A DNA stretch of 64,000 bases from contig NZ_CVRB01000001.1 in NCBI RefSeq assembly GCF_001048695.1, positions 1,426,001-1,490,000 of the forward strand, read 5' to 3'. Below the pieces are notes generated by a model, which was not told the origin of the DNA, did no database searches, and worked only from the letters and a program-made list of their open reading frames with translations. A program made the position numbers and the translations under genes. Position 1 is the stretch's first letter. Each line of letters opens with the position of its first letter. Positions 54,065 to 62,977 of the stretch are shown here, in pieces. The stretch is from Neobacillus massiliamazoniensis. GTDB taxonomy: Bacteria; Bacillota; Bacilli; Bacillales; Cytobacillaceae.

Positions 54065-54439
54065 ATGAAAAAATTGACCTCATTGGTATTAGCGATTGGT
54101 CTTGGAAGTGCATTCGTATTAGCGGGTTGTGGTTCCACTAACAGTAAGGTATCCGATGGTGTAAATAAAATGCTAGACACTACGACGCAATTATCAAAAG
54201 CAATTGACAGCGGTGACCAGGCAAAAGTAAAAGAAGTTGGACCAAAATTAGAAGATCAATGGGCTACTTTTGAAGATGATGTAAAAAAAGATAATAAAGA
54301 TTCATATGGAAAAATTGAAAAATATCTTGATCCAACCATTGCCGGTTCGAAGGCACCCCAACTTGACAAGGAAGCTCTAAATACGTTGAATAACCAGCTT
54401 ACGGACGCTTTAAAAGAATTAGCTAATAAAACAAAATAA
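54065..54439 (+). CDS. Lipoprotein with FTR1-ectodomain-like module
   Basis: 124 residues. A lipoprotein signal ends in the lipobox LAGC (Cys21), so the protein sits outside the membrane. The mature part contains WATFE then Y and E in the spacing W-x3-E-x10-Y-x3-E seen twice in the adjacent permease. It probably works with the permease as an iron-handling partner, in the place EfeO holds elsewhere, but without a cupredoxin or M75 domain. Confidence 0.8.
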   Translation: MKKLTSLVLAIGLGSAFVLAGCGSTNSKVSDGVNKMLDTTTQLSKAIDSGDQAKVKEVGPKLEDQWATFEDDVKKDNKDSYGKIEKYLDPTIAGSKAPQLDKEALNTLNNQLTDALKELANKTK

Positions 54440-54451
54440 ATATAATTTACT

Positions 54452-54485
54452 AAAGGATGTCATTTCGCTGACATCCTTTTTACTT
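54452..54485 (+). terminator. Terminator of the FTR1 operon
   Basis: AAAGGATGTCA pairs perfectly with TGACATCCTTT around TTTCGC, then T. Confidence 0.88.
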
Positions 54486-54650
54486 GTCTGTTGATTTCCG
54501 CTCTAGGCGCTCGCTTTCCGCGGGCGGTCCGGGGAGCCTCCTCGGCGCTATTGCGCCTGCGGGGTCTCCCCTGCCCCGTACTCCCGCAGGAGTCGAGCGC
54601 CTTCCGCTCCAATCAACATTGCGGAAAAATTATCATGAACTTTACATAAA
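54480..54650 (-). mobile_element. MITE-like element, copy 3 (degenerate ends)
   Basis: The core TTGATTTCCGCTC...AGCGCCTTCCGCTCCAATC matches copy 2 closely, but the outer terminal repeats are eroded. No clear target duplication remains. A GGTGCCTGTCAC motif follows at 54652. Confidence 0.7.
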
Positions 54651-55009
54651 GTGGTGCCTGTCACATTTTTGGGACAGCCTCTTTTTTTGTAAAGGAAAAA
54701 AACTATTACTAGCAATTAACACTATTGATAAGTTAAAAGTACTATATAAATTCCATTATTTGTTTAAAATATTTCTTTCGACAAGTTTCGTTCTTTACTA
54801 AGAACATTTAGTTCTTTATAATCTTTGTACAAAGGAGGTAGTGAGCGTAGCTTGGAAGCTTCATTATGATAGAAACTTGCATGATAAAAAAATGACCGGA
54901 ATAATACTTGCTGTAAAAATTTCAGCTTTCTATGTAATGAGCCCTTGCCCTGCATACTTAAGATTGTATGTTTAATTTGTCTAAAAACTGGGGGAGTTGC
55001 TGATGAATA
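54651..55009. other. Leader region before the multicopper oxidase
   Basis: About 360 bases. It holds a GGTGCCTGTCAC copy, a promoter at 54794-54822 and an AAAGGAGG at 54831-54838. A GTG frame at 54841-54975 could encode 44 residues, but its start is only 2 bases from that site, so I do not call a gene. Confidence 0.4.
54794..54822 (+). promoter_or_regulatory. Promoter of the multicopper oxidase
   Basis: TTTACT, 17-base spacer, perfect TATAAT. The spacer contains the inverted repeat AAGAAC-ATTTA-GTTCTT, a candidate operator. Confidence 0.6.
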
Positions 55010-58000
55010 ATGGGTAAGTTAAAAAATTTAGGGGATTTAAAAGTATTAGGTAAAAAGGTTCAAATCGCTGCAATTGCTGGAATGCTAGTCTTGGTTTCGA
55101 TTCCGTTTTCGGGGAACAATTCTATGCATACAGCAAAGGCTGCAGCGCCTGGACCGGGAGACACACCGGATTACTGGACTACGCCAAACTATGCCAACAG
55201 CCCACTACCTGAATTTAATACAGACGGAACCATTAAAGCAGGAACAGGAATGCGAAAATTTGTCGATACGTTACCTGGACTGGGAAAAGCTAAGGAAAAT
55301 AATCTTGGCCAATACATTCCAGTGGCTATTCCTGATACAACTACGTATCCAGGCTCTGACTACTATGAAATTTCACTTGTCGAATACTCGGAGAAAATGC
55401 ACTCGGATTTGCCGGCGACAAAACTACGAGGGTATATGCAAGAAAACACTACAGACGAGTCTATTAAAAAGCCAAGTTATTTTGGCCCTATGATTATTGC
55501 AAAAAAAGATCGGCCTGTAAGGATCAAGTTCACGAATAAACTTCCGACAGGCAGTGGAGGGGACCTATTCTTGCCGGTTGATACATCCTTGATGGGCGCC
55601 GGAATGGGACCAGATGGAAAAAATATGTACACCCAAAACCGTGCTTCACTCCATTTGCATGGCGGAATCACCCCATGGATTAGTGACGGGACACCACATC
55701 AATGGATCACACCTGCAGGAGAGAACACCCCGTATCCAAAAGGAGTCAGCGTTAAGAATGTCCCAGATATGCCGGACCCTGGCGATGGTTCCATGACGTT
55801 CTTCTACACCAATCAACAGAGTGCTAGATTAATGTGGGTTCATGATCATACTTACGGGATGACGAGATTGAATGTTTATGCCGGCGAGGCAAACGGATAC
55901 ATGATTCAAGATGATGTGGAAAAGGACCTTAAAAACAGGGGAGTTATTCCAGATGATGATCACGATATTCCTTTAATTATTCAAGATAAGACCTTCGTTC
56001 CATCAGACAATCAATTAGCAGCAACCGACCCAACCTGGGATAAGACTAAATGGGGCGGGATGGGTAATCTTTGGTTTCCGCATGTATACATGCCAAACCA
56101 GAACCCTTATGTCATGTCTGGTGCGAATCCATTGGGGCGTTGGGATTATGGGCCATGGTTCTGGCCACCTAACACTGGATTAAAAAATGGTCCTAAAGCA
56201 AATCCATTGTATGATCCAAAAGTTAAAAATGGTCAAGCGCCAATGAATCCTGGTGTACCAAATGTTTCAACTGTTCCTGAAGCTTTCATGGATACTCCAG
56301 TCGTAAATGGAACTGCTTACCCTACGATAACGGTTGATCCAAAAGCCTATCGATTCCGTATCTTGAATGCATCTAATGATAGAATGTGGAACCTGCAGCT
56401 TTATAAAGCTGCTTCAAATTCGACCATGTGGAATGCTGATGGAACATTAAAAGATGCAAACGCTGGTGAGGTTCCAATGGTTCCTGCGGTAAAAACTGCT
56501 GGATTCCCACAAAAATGGCCAACTGATGGAAGGGATGGCGGTGTACCGGATCCTGCTGCAGCTGGACCAGAAATGATCCAGATTGGCAATGAAAGCGGCT
56601 TTTTAACAAAACCTGCGGTATTACCAAATCAACCAATAGACTATGAATATGGCCGTAGAAGTATCACCGTTCTAAACGTATCAAGCAAAACGCTTCTTTT
56701 GGGACCTGCTGAACGGGGGGATGTCGTCGTAGATTTCAGTAAATATGCGGGGCAAACACTCATACTATATAATGATGCACCTGCTCCAGTTCCAGCATTT
56801 GATCCACGTTACGACTATTACACAGGTGATCCTGACCAAACTATGAATGCCGAGAATCCAGATGATCGGACTGGAGGGGCACCAACAACGCAACCTGGTT
56901 ATGGTCCAAATACACGTACAATCATGCAGATCAAGGTTGCAGGTGACCCAGCAACGACAGTGGATACAACTCAAGCTACTCTTGATAAATTAAATACTGA
57001 AATACCAAAGGCATTCTCTAAAGATCAGAATCCGCTTATTTTTAATAATGAAGTTTATGGGAAAGACGATCCAAGAAATGATCCAAATGGGAAATGGGTC
57101 AATATTCACGACAATAAAACCACCTTTAATATACCTGGGACTTCGACGAATGTGACGATGGACTTAACACCAAAGGCAATTGCCGAGGAGTTTGAGCAAG
57201 ATTATGGAAGAATGAATGCCACTCTGGGAACAGAATTACCGAATACGAATTTCCAGAATCAAACGACCATTATGCTTGGATATGTTGATCCAACAACCGA
57301 AAATATGAAAGACTCGATTGCACCAATTGGTCAAACGGGGGATGGAACACAGATTTGGAAGATTACTCATAACGGGGTCGATACGCACGCGATCCACTTC
57401 CATTTATTTGATGTTCAGCTTATCAACCGAGTCGGCTGGGATGGATCGATTCGGATGCCTGATGATAACGAACGCGGCTGGAAGGATACAGTTCGTATGA
57501 ATCCGCTTGAAGATTGTATTGTCGCCCTTAGACCTGTCGCACCAAAATTACCATTCGGACTTCCTGATAGTATTCGGCTTTTGGACCCGACGATGCCTCT
57601 CGGATCAACCGGACAGTTTATGAACGTAGATCCGTACACTGGAAATCCAGTTACAGTCACGAACAAAATGACGAATTTTAACTGGGAGTATGTATGGCAC
57701 TGTCATCTATTAGGACACGAAGAAAATGACATGATGCGTTCCTATAATTTTAAAGTCAATGTAACAAAACCAAACGCGTCTGTATTAAGTGGTAATAGGT
57801 CAAATGGAGGTCCAGTAAATCTTACTTGGACAGATCCTACACCGGTGGATTATAACAATATTTCAACCTTTGGCAACCCGGCAAATGAGATTGGCTACAA
57901 CATAATGCGTGCACCTGTTATCAATGGAAAAGCAGGTAAATTTGAAAAAATTAAAGTTGTACCTGCTAACAATACTAGTTATCAAGATACTAGTGCTGAT

Positions 58001-59020
58001 CCTAATACGAGCTATCAGTACCAAGTGCTTGCATTCAATGCGGCCACTGCGCCAAGCTCAACTGACCCTATTGCAGCATTGGAAGGTGGTACACCATCCA
58101 ATACAATCGATGCCTCTGGGCTTCCTGCAGCACCAACAAATCTTACAGCTGTACCATCCGGACAGCAAGCAAGCTTAACTTGGACAGATAATGCGACAAA
58201 TGAGACTGGATTTGTCGTGGAACGGTCCACAGATGGTGTTAATTTTACAGTCGTGGGCACTCCTGGTATGTCAATTAACACTGGACGGGTCACATTTGCT
58301 GATAGTAAGGTAACTCCTGGAACCTATACTTATCGGGTGAAAGCCGTAAATGGCACTTTGGAATCGAGTTATTCCAATACAGCTAATGTTACGATTTCCA
58401 ACGGTACACCACCACCGGCTCCAAAGGCACCAAAAAATCTAAGCGTAACCCTGCAGTCTGGACCGAGCGTCAACCTAAGTTGGGAGGATGATGCATCAAA
58501 TGAAACCGGCTTTGTCATTGAACGGTCCACAGATGGGAATAATTTTACGTCTATTGCAACCCCTGGTCCAAGTCCTGGCACAGGAAAAACAGTAAAGTAT
58601 ACCGATTCAACTGTAGAACCTGGTAACACGTACACCTACCGAGTCAAGGCAATGAACGGAACTACGTCATCTAGCTATTCAAATACAGCAAAGGTAAAGG
58701 TTCCGTCTGCACCTCCTGTCCCAGCAACCCCAGCCCCGGCAGCACCGAACGGATTGCAGACAAAAGTGTCTCAAGGGAATACTACTGTTTCAGTGTTGCT
58801 ATCCTGGAATAAACCTTCGGGGACGGTTGCAAGTTATCTTGTCCAATATGCAACAGATTCTGCATTTACGCAAATTGTAAGTTGTTCGGTTTCGTCACCT
58901 AGTAGCTTTGTGACAGTACCAGGATTAGCGAGAAAAACAACTTTCTACTTCAGAGTTCAGGCTGTAAATGAGACCGGCTCGTCTCCTTGGTCAACGTCTG
59001 TTAAAGTAAAGACCCCTTAG
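55010..59020 (+). CDS. Secreted multicopper oxidase with four C-terminal fibronectin-III domains
   Basis: 1336 residues. A long signal peptide ends near HTAKAAA (about residue 46). All copper motifs are present: LHLHGG (about 214), WVHDHTYG (about 277), HAIHFHLF (about 792) and HCHLLGHEENDM (about 896) with the axial Met of type-1 copper. Long insertions lie between the motif pairs. Four FN3-like domains follow (about 925-1035, 1037-1135, 1137-1235 and 1241-1336). No sortase motif is seen. It could oxidise Fe(II), Mn(II) or phenols outside the cell; the FTR1 neighbour favours a metal substrate (inference). Confidence 0.88.
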   Translation: MGKLKNLGDLKVLGKKVQIAAIAGMLVLVSIPFSGNNSMHTAKAAAPGPGDTPDYWTTPNYANSPLPEFNTDGTIKAGTGMRKFVDTLPGLGKAKENNLGQYIPVAIPDTTTYPGSDYYEISLVEYSEKMHSDLPATKLRGYMQENTTDESIKKPSYFGPMIIAKKDRPVRIKFTNKLPTGSGGDLFLPVDTSLMGAGMGPDGKNMYTQNRASLHLHGGITPWISDGTPHQWITPAGENTPYPKGVSVKNVPDMPDPGDGSMTFFYTNQQSARLMWVHDHTYGMTRLNVYAGEANGYMIQDDVEKDLKNRGVIPDDDHDIPLIIQDKTFVPSDNQLAATDPTWDKTKWGGMGNLWFPHVYMPNQNPYVMSGANPLGRWDYGPWFWPPNTGLKNGPKANPLYDPKVKNGQAPMNPGVPNVSTVPEAFMDTPVVNGTAYPTITVDPKAYRFRILNASNDRMWNLQLYKAASNSTMWNADGTLKDANAGEVPMVPAVKTAGFPQKWPTDGRDGGVPDPAAAGPEMIQIGNESGFLTKPAVLPNQPIDYEYGRRSITVLNVSSKTLLLGPAERGDVVVDFSKYAGQTLILYNDAPAPVPAFDPRYDYYTGDPDQTMNAENPDDRTGGAPTTQPGYGPNTRTIMQIKVAGDPATTVDTTQATLDKLNTEIPKAFSKDQNPLIFNNEVYGKDDPRNDPNGKWVNIHDNKTTFNIPGTSTNVTMDLTPKAIAEEFEQDYGRMNATLGTELPNTNFQNQTTIMLGYVDPTTENMKDSIAPIGQTGDGTQIWKITHNGVDTHAIHFHLFDVQLINRVGWDGSIRMPDDNERGWKDTVRMNPLEDCIVALRPVAPKLPFGLPDSIRLLDPTMPLGSTGQFMNVDPYTGNPVTVTNKMTNFNWEYVWHCHLLGHEENDMMRSYNFKVNVTKPNASVLSGNRSNGGPVNLTWTDPTPVDYNNISTFGNPANEIGYNIMRAPVINGKAGKFEKIKVVPANNTSYQDTSADPNTSYQYQVLAFNAATAPSSTDPIAALEGGTPSNTIDASGLPAAPTNLTAVPSGQQASLTWTDNATNETGFVVERSTDGVNFTVVGTPGMSINTGRVTFADSKVTPGTYTYRVKAVNGTLESSYSNTANVTISNGTPPPAPKAPKNLSVTLQSGPSVNLSWEDDASNETGFVIERSTDGNNFTSIATPGPSPGTGKTVKYTDSTVEPGNTYTYRVKAMNGTTSSSYSNTAKVKVPSAPPVPATPAPAAPNGLQTKVSQGNTTVSVLLSWNKPSGTVASYLVQYATDSAFTQIVSCSVSSPSSFVTVPGLARKTTFYFRVQAVNETGSSPWSTSVKVKTP

Positions 59021-59136
59021 GGAATTATAGATTGCAATAGTATGTCAACATGTTTCCACTAGGCAGAGGGACAGGTCTCTCAGTGAATGATCTTGTCGGT
59101 CAATGGATGTTAATCTATCTTAAAGGAGGCAATGGA

Positions 59137-59640
59137 ATGAAAAAAAAGCTTCTCATAGCTATAGCACTAGCTTTAGTTTTAATTTCAGGCTCAGCGATGG
59201 CGCTTTATCATGATAATCCAGCATTTGCTAAAAGTCAGCCAGCTACGGATGTAAAGGTAAAAGGGAATATGGCTGTCTACTCTCCGCCAAACCAAAAGAA
59301 ATCCAGTGAACCTGTACGTAAAAGCCGGTTAAAGCAAATGAATATTGTAGGTGAGGCCGCAACGGTTCTTAATGTCTTACCGATAATAATTATCGACGAA
59401 ATGAAGAAGGGAAAAACAGTAGTCCAAATTGCAAAAGAAAAAGGTTTAACAGAAGCTGAATTCACAAAAAAACTAACTGACTTAGAGACAAAAATGGTTA
59501 ATGAAGCTGTTAGTTCAGGAACCATTACTCAAGAGCATGCAGATGCCATTAAAGATGGAAGACCAGACCGTTTGAAAAAAAGCATTAAGGAAAAGGCAGT
59601 TAACGTCAATGATCATATGGCAATGGATATGGGCAACTAA
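59137..59640 (+). CDS. Small exported protein downstream of the multicopper oxidase
   Basis: 167 residues. Signal peptide of about 30 residues (KKKLLIAIALALVLISGSAM...AFA). The mature part is charged and helical, with KEKGLTEAEFTKKLTDLETKM resembling repeats in sporulation or cell-surface proteins. The tail DHMAMDMGN is rich in Met and His, which might bind copper (inference). ATG at 59137 with AAAGGAGG. I do not recognise a family. Confidence 0.7.
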   Translation: MKKKLLIAIALALVLISGSAMALYHDNPAFAKSQPATDVKVKGNMAVYSPPNQKKSSEPVRKSRLKQMNIVGEAATVLNVLPIIIIDEMKKGKTVVQIAKEKGLTEAEFTKKLTDLETKMVNEAVSSGTITQEHADAIKDGRPDRLKKSIKEKAVNVNDHMAMDMGN

Positions 59641-59660
59641 AGTATCCTCCAATTGCTGAA

Positions 59661-59708
59661 TAGAAACCTCCACCCGATTTATTTGGTGTGGAGGTTTCTA
59701 TATTTTTA
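59661..59708 (+). terminator. Terminator after the exported protein
   Basis: TAGAAACCTCCAC pairs with GTGGAGGTTTCTA, followed by T-rich sequence. Confidence 0.85.
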
Positions 59709-59779
59709 GAAATCACCATATTTTCTGCACTATTTTGTGCTAATCTATTTCTATTAAAGTATTGATTTAGGGTGATTTC

Positions 59780-60514
59780 ATGTACAGTTTATTAAGCCAA
59801 ATAAGTGCAGTTATAAGTAAACCATTTTTCATTATGGCAAATAGCCTTGAATCATGGCCCATTTTATTTGCTTTAATTTTAGGGTTGGTAGGAGCCTTAG
59901 CTCCTTGTCAGCTTACAGGGAATATTAGTGCAGTAACATTGTACGGTAACCGTTCTATTCAAAAAAAAATCGCTTGGAAGGATGTTCTCTTTTTCACACT
60001 AGGAAAGGTAGTAGCCTTTTCTTTATTAGGTATTTTGGTATGGTTACTGGGAAAGGGAGTTGAACAAAATCTTACGTCATATTTTCCATGGCTTCGGAAG
60101 CTTATGGGCCCATTATTAATCATCGTTGGTTTGGTTATGATCGGTTTTATCAAATTAAAAGGAACATTAAATCTTTTTAAGGGATCGAAAGAGTACAAGC
60201 ATGAAAATCCATTCGGTTCTTTTATGTTAGGATTTAGCTTTTCACTTGCATTCTGCCCGACTATGTTTGTCCTATTTTTTATTACTTTAATGCCAATCGT
60301 ATTTTCTAGTCCTTACGGATTTATTCTCCCATCTATATTTGCTCTCGGAACAGCCATTCCGCTATTGATTGTCATTGCTATTATATGGTATCTCGGTGGA
60401 AGTGGAGTGGTAATGAAGAAAGGGAGAAAGTTTGGAGCGGTTATTCAACGGGTTGCGGGTGTCCTGATATTGTTATTAGGAATTTTTGATACCCTAACTT
60501 ATTGGTCCTTATAA
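59780..60514 (+). CDS. CcdA/TauE-SafE-like membrane protein
   Basis: 244 residues with six to seven membrane segments. Two cysteines lie in membrane motifs GALAPCQLTGN (about residue 44) and LAFCPTMFVLFF (about 156), the pattern of DsbD/CcdA-type thiol transporters and of UreH/TauE-like proteins. It may pass electrons or thiols outward, or handle a metal, in support of the copper oxidase nearby. The function is not proven. Confidence 0.7.
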   Translation: MYSLLSQISAVISKPFFIMANSLESWPILFALILGLVGALAPCQLTGNISAVTLYGNRSIQKKIAWKDVLFFTLGKVVAFSLLGILVWLLGKGVEQNLTSYFPWLRKLMGPLLIIVGLVMIGFIKLKGTLNLFKGSKEYKHENPFGSFMLGFSFSLAFCPTMFVLFFITLMPIVFSSPYGFILPSIFALGTAIPLLIVIAIIWYLGGSGVVMKKGRKFGAVIQRVAGVLILLLGIFDTLTYWSL

Positions 60515-60538
60515 ATGAATGGTATTCTGATATACTAG

Positions 60539-60572
60539 CAAAAAACAACGAATGGTCTCGTTGTTTTTTGCA
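60539..60572. terminator. Bidirectional terminator
   Basis: GCAAAAAACAACGA pairs perfectly with TCGTTGTTTTTTGC; A and T runs make it usable from both sides. Confidence 0.8.
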
Positions 60573-60603
60573 TTATTTATTATTGTTTCAAAGTAATTTT
60601 AAA

Positions 60604-60780
60604 GCATAAATTCAACTACGCCTCTGTCTTCGTCCTAACGGACTTGCCAATCGGCGAGTTTCCATTTAGCTAATAGGAAAAAATAAATTTTCCCAAATTT
60701 ATATTTTCCTATGACGCATAAATTCAACTACGCCTCTGTCTTCGTCCTGACGGACTTGCCAATCGGCGAGTTTCCATTTA
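60604..60780. repeat. 65-bp direct repeat flanking a hairpin
   Basis: 60604-60668 and 60716-60780 are identical except for one base. Between them a 17-base inverted repeat (60674-60711, one mismatch, loop TCCC) fills the gap. The second copy encodes the last 16 residues of NhaC; the difference is a silent GTC/GTT change. Confidence 0.9.
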
Positions 60781-62125
60781 CCCAAGAAAGTCCAATTCCG
60801 GTGAAGCCAACAATAATGGTAATGACTGGGCAAAGTAGACAGAAAAATGTGTACGGTACGTATGAAAATGTTGGTACGTTCAATACACCTGATAGGAAAA
60901 CGCCACTCACTCCCCATGGAACGAGGGGATTTACGACTGTACCAGCATCTTCTAAAACACGTGATAAATTGCGACGCTTTAAGCCAATCCGATCAAAGCT
61001 TTCTGAGTAGGCACGCCCTGGTAAAATGATAGATAGGTATTGTTCACCTAGCAAAAAATTAACACCAATGGCTGTAAGTGCAGTTGAAAAAATTAAACGA
61101 CCACTCGTGCGTACGAAATGAGAAAGAGAGTCCATCACTTGTGCAATTATCCCCATCTCCTGTAATAAACCTCCCATGCCGAGGGAAAGAAAAATTAAAG
61201 ATACAGAAGGTAACATACTTTGCATACCGCCGCGTGTTAATAGTTGATCGATTTCTTTCATCCCTGTTTGTGACTTATATCCATCTTGCATGATCGAAAT
61301 GAGATTTGAAATAGACGTGTGTGGATGAAAGAGAAATAAAATGATGATTCCACTAAGTGTACCTACAAATAATGTTGGGATCGCAGGTACTTTTTTCATT
61401 GCTAAAATAAGCAGAAGAACAACAGGTAATAAAGTAATCCATGAAATGGTTGAATGTTTTTGTAAAGTTGCTTGGAATGTATGGAAATCAACAGTTGCTG
61501 CATGCCCTTGTCCTACTATGGCAAATAATATGACAGAAATAATAAACGCAGGTATTGTCGTCCAAAGCATGTTGCGAATATGATCAAACATGTCTACACC
61601 CGATACTGCTGGCGCTAAGTTCGTTGTATCAGATAAGGGTGACATTTTGTCCCCGAAAAATGCACCGGAAATGATAGCACCAGCTGTAATGGCTGTGTCA
61701 TAGCCAAGGGCGTGACCCATTCCCATAAAAGCAATCCCTACTGTTGCGGCAGTTGTAAATGCACTCCCGATACTCGTACCAACAATGGCACATACAACAA
61801 AAACGGTTGCTAAGAAAAACTGTTTCGAGACAATGGAAAAGCCGTACACCATCATCGTTGGAATAGTGCCACAAGCAATCCAAATGGCAATTAAAACACC
61901 GACCAACAAAAAGATAAAAATAGAGGGAATCCCTGGTGTAATGCCATTTCGTATCCCCGTATCCATCACAGACCATGGAATTCTTTTGAACAATCCGAAT
62001 AGAAGCAGAAGTGCAATCCCAAATAATATCGGAATATGAGGTAGTATTTGTAAACCGATTACACCAAATCCGATTAATGAAAATAGTATAGTAATTAGTA
62101 GAATAGATTCTCGTTTTGTTGCCAT
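60728..62125 (-). CDS. nhaC: NhaC-family Na+/H+ antiporter-like transporter
   Basis: 465 residues with about eleven membrane segments. ISGAFFGDKMSPLSDTTNLAPA is the NhaC hallmark. Although the family is called Na+/H+ antiporter, members behind tyrosine T-boxes have been predicted to carry tyrosine; here two T-boxes with a TAC specifier precede it, so tyrosine uptake is the better guess. Good AGGAGG ribosome site. The last 16 residues are encoded by a duplicated 65-base segment. Confidence 0.88.
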   Translation of the reverse strand: MATKRESILLITILFSLIGFGVIGLQILPHIPILFGIALLLLFGLFKRIPWSVMDTGIRNGITPGIPSIFIFLLVGVLIAIWIACGTIPTMMVYGFSIVSKQFFLATVFVVCAIVGTSIGSAFTTAATVGIAFMGMGHALGYDTAITAGAIISGAFFGDKMSPLSDTTNLAPAVSGVDMFDHIRNMLWTTIPAFIISVILFAIVGQGHAATVDFHTFQATLQKHSTISWITLLPVVLLLILAMKKVPAIPTLFVGTLSGIIILFLFHPHTSISNLISIMQDGYKSQTGMKEIDQLLTRGGMQSMLPSVSLIFLSLGMGGLLQEMGIIAQVMDSLSHFVRTSGRLIFSTALTAIGVNFLLGEQYLSIILPGRAYSESFDRIGLKRRNLSRVLEDAGTVVNPLVPWGVSGVFLSGVLNVPTFSYVPYTFFCLLCPVITIIVGFTGIGLSWVNGNSPIGKSVRTKTEA

Positions 62126-62220
62126 TGTTTGTTCCTCCTATGAATTAATGTTTTATCGATTATGAAGTGGTGGGCAAAGCAGTAATATCGTGCTATACCT
62201 CCTGTATGAACATAAATCAT
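62095..62220 (-). CDS. Small ORF overlapping the nhaC start
   Basis: 41 codons starting ATG at 62220, with a strong AAAGGAGG 7 bases upstream. The product starts MIYVHTGGIARYYCFAHHF and ends NENLFY, with four Tyr including a Tyr-Tyr pair. It ends 31 bases inside nhaC in another frame. It could couple translation of nhaC or act as a Tyr-sensing leader. Confidence 0.35.
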   Translation of the reverse strand: MIYVHTGGIARYYCFAHHFIIDKTLIHRRNKQWQQNENLFY

Positions 62221-62243
62221 TTCTATTCCTCCTTTTTTACAAA

Positions 62244-62480
62244 TAAAAAAACCCCTGCATCCTATGCAGGGGCGAACGTGTCGCGGTACCACCCTAACTT
62301 GTGAAACCAGAATCGTTTTCACGTCTTCATTAAAATAACGGAGAATCCGTCTTTTGCTACTAAAAAGGTTCACAAAAGAAGCTCGAGGGTGTATTTCATG
62401 GATCATTCTGTACTGATTCGCACCAACCATCAGCTCTCTGAAACGACGAAATGAAACATTACTATGTCCTGTCATTGCCT
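62244..62480 (-). promoter_or_regulatory. T-box riboswitch (tyrosine), proximal copy
   Basis: Minus strand. Stem I has AGAGAGCTGATGGTTGGTGC and the specifier TAC in ATGAAATACACCC. The T-box AGGGTGGTACCGCGAC is followed by the terminator CCCCTGCAT...ATGCAGGGG and T7. Confidence 0.9.
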
Positions 62481-62502
62481 ATCACTATTAAACTTTGAAA
62501 AT

Positions 62503-62745
62503 ATAAAAAAGCCCCTGCATCCTATGCAGGGGCGAACGTGTCGCGGTACCACCCTAACTTGTGAAAACAGTTTTGTTTTCACTACTTCATTAAGATAACG
62601 GAGAATCCGTCTTTTGCTACTAAAAAGGTTCACAAAAGAAGCTCGAGGGTGTATTTCATGAATCGCTCTGTACTGATTTGCACCGACCATCAGCTCTCTG
62701 ATACAAAAAAACGAAGCATTACTAAATCCTGTCATTGCCGATTTA
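62503..62745 (-). promoter_or_regulatory. T-box riboswitch (tyrosine), distal copy
   Basis: Same architecture as the proximal copy: AGAGAGCTGATGGTCGGTGC, specifier TAC in ATGAAATACACCC, T-box AGGGTGGTACCGCGAC, terminator CCCCTGCAT...ATGCAGGGG and T6. Confidence 0.9.
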
Positions 62746-62852
62746 TATTATGTTAGTAAAACTATCATACCATTCAATAATGTGTCAACATTATTTTTTA
62801 GATTAAAGAAATTATTTATACCTTTTGTTGAATGCTAAAAGAAAGAAGACGG

Positions 62853-62881
62853 TTGACTATATACCCGTATGGGTATATTAT
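62853..62881 (+). promoter_or_regulatory. cstR promoter with CstR operator in the spacer
   Basis: TTGACT, 17-base spacer, TATTAT. The spacer is covered by TATACCC-GTAT-GGGTATA (62860-62877), the CstR/CsoR-type operator. Confidence 0.8.
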
Positions 62882-62977
62882 ATAACTTGTCACTTTGGTT
62901 TTTAGGATCAAATCATTTATAATGAAAGGAAAAATAGTCAAAGCAGAAGCGAACGGAACGGTTAAGGAGGTAATACC

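Noticed and set aside
54484..54801. 105-residue frame starting in MITE copy 3
   Set aside because: Starts inside the repeat, no ribosome site, no family resemblance.
62095..62475. 126-residue minus-strand frame through the T-box
   Set aside because: Most of it is the T-box leader; only the last 41 codons, with their own ribosome site, are kept as a candidate.
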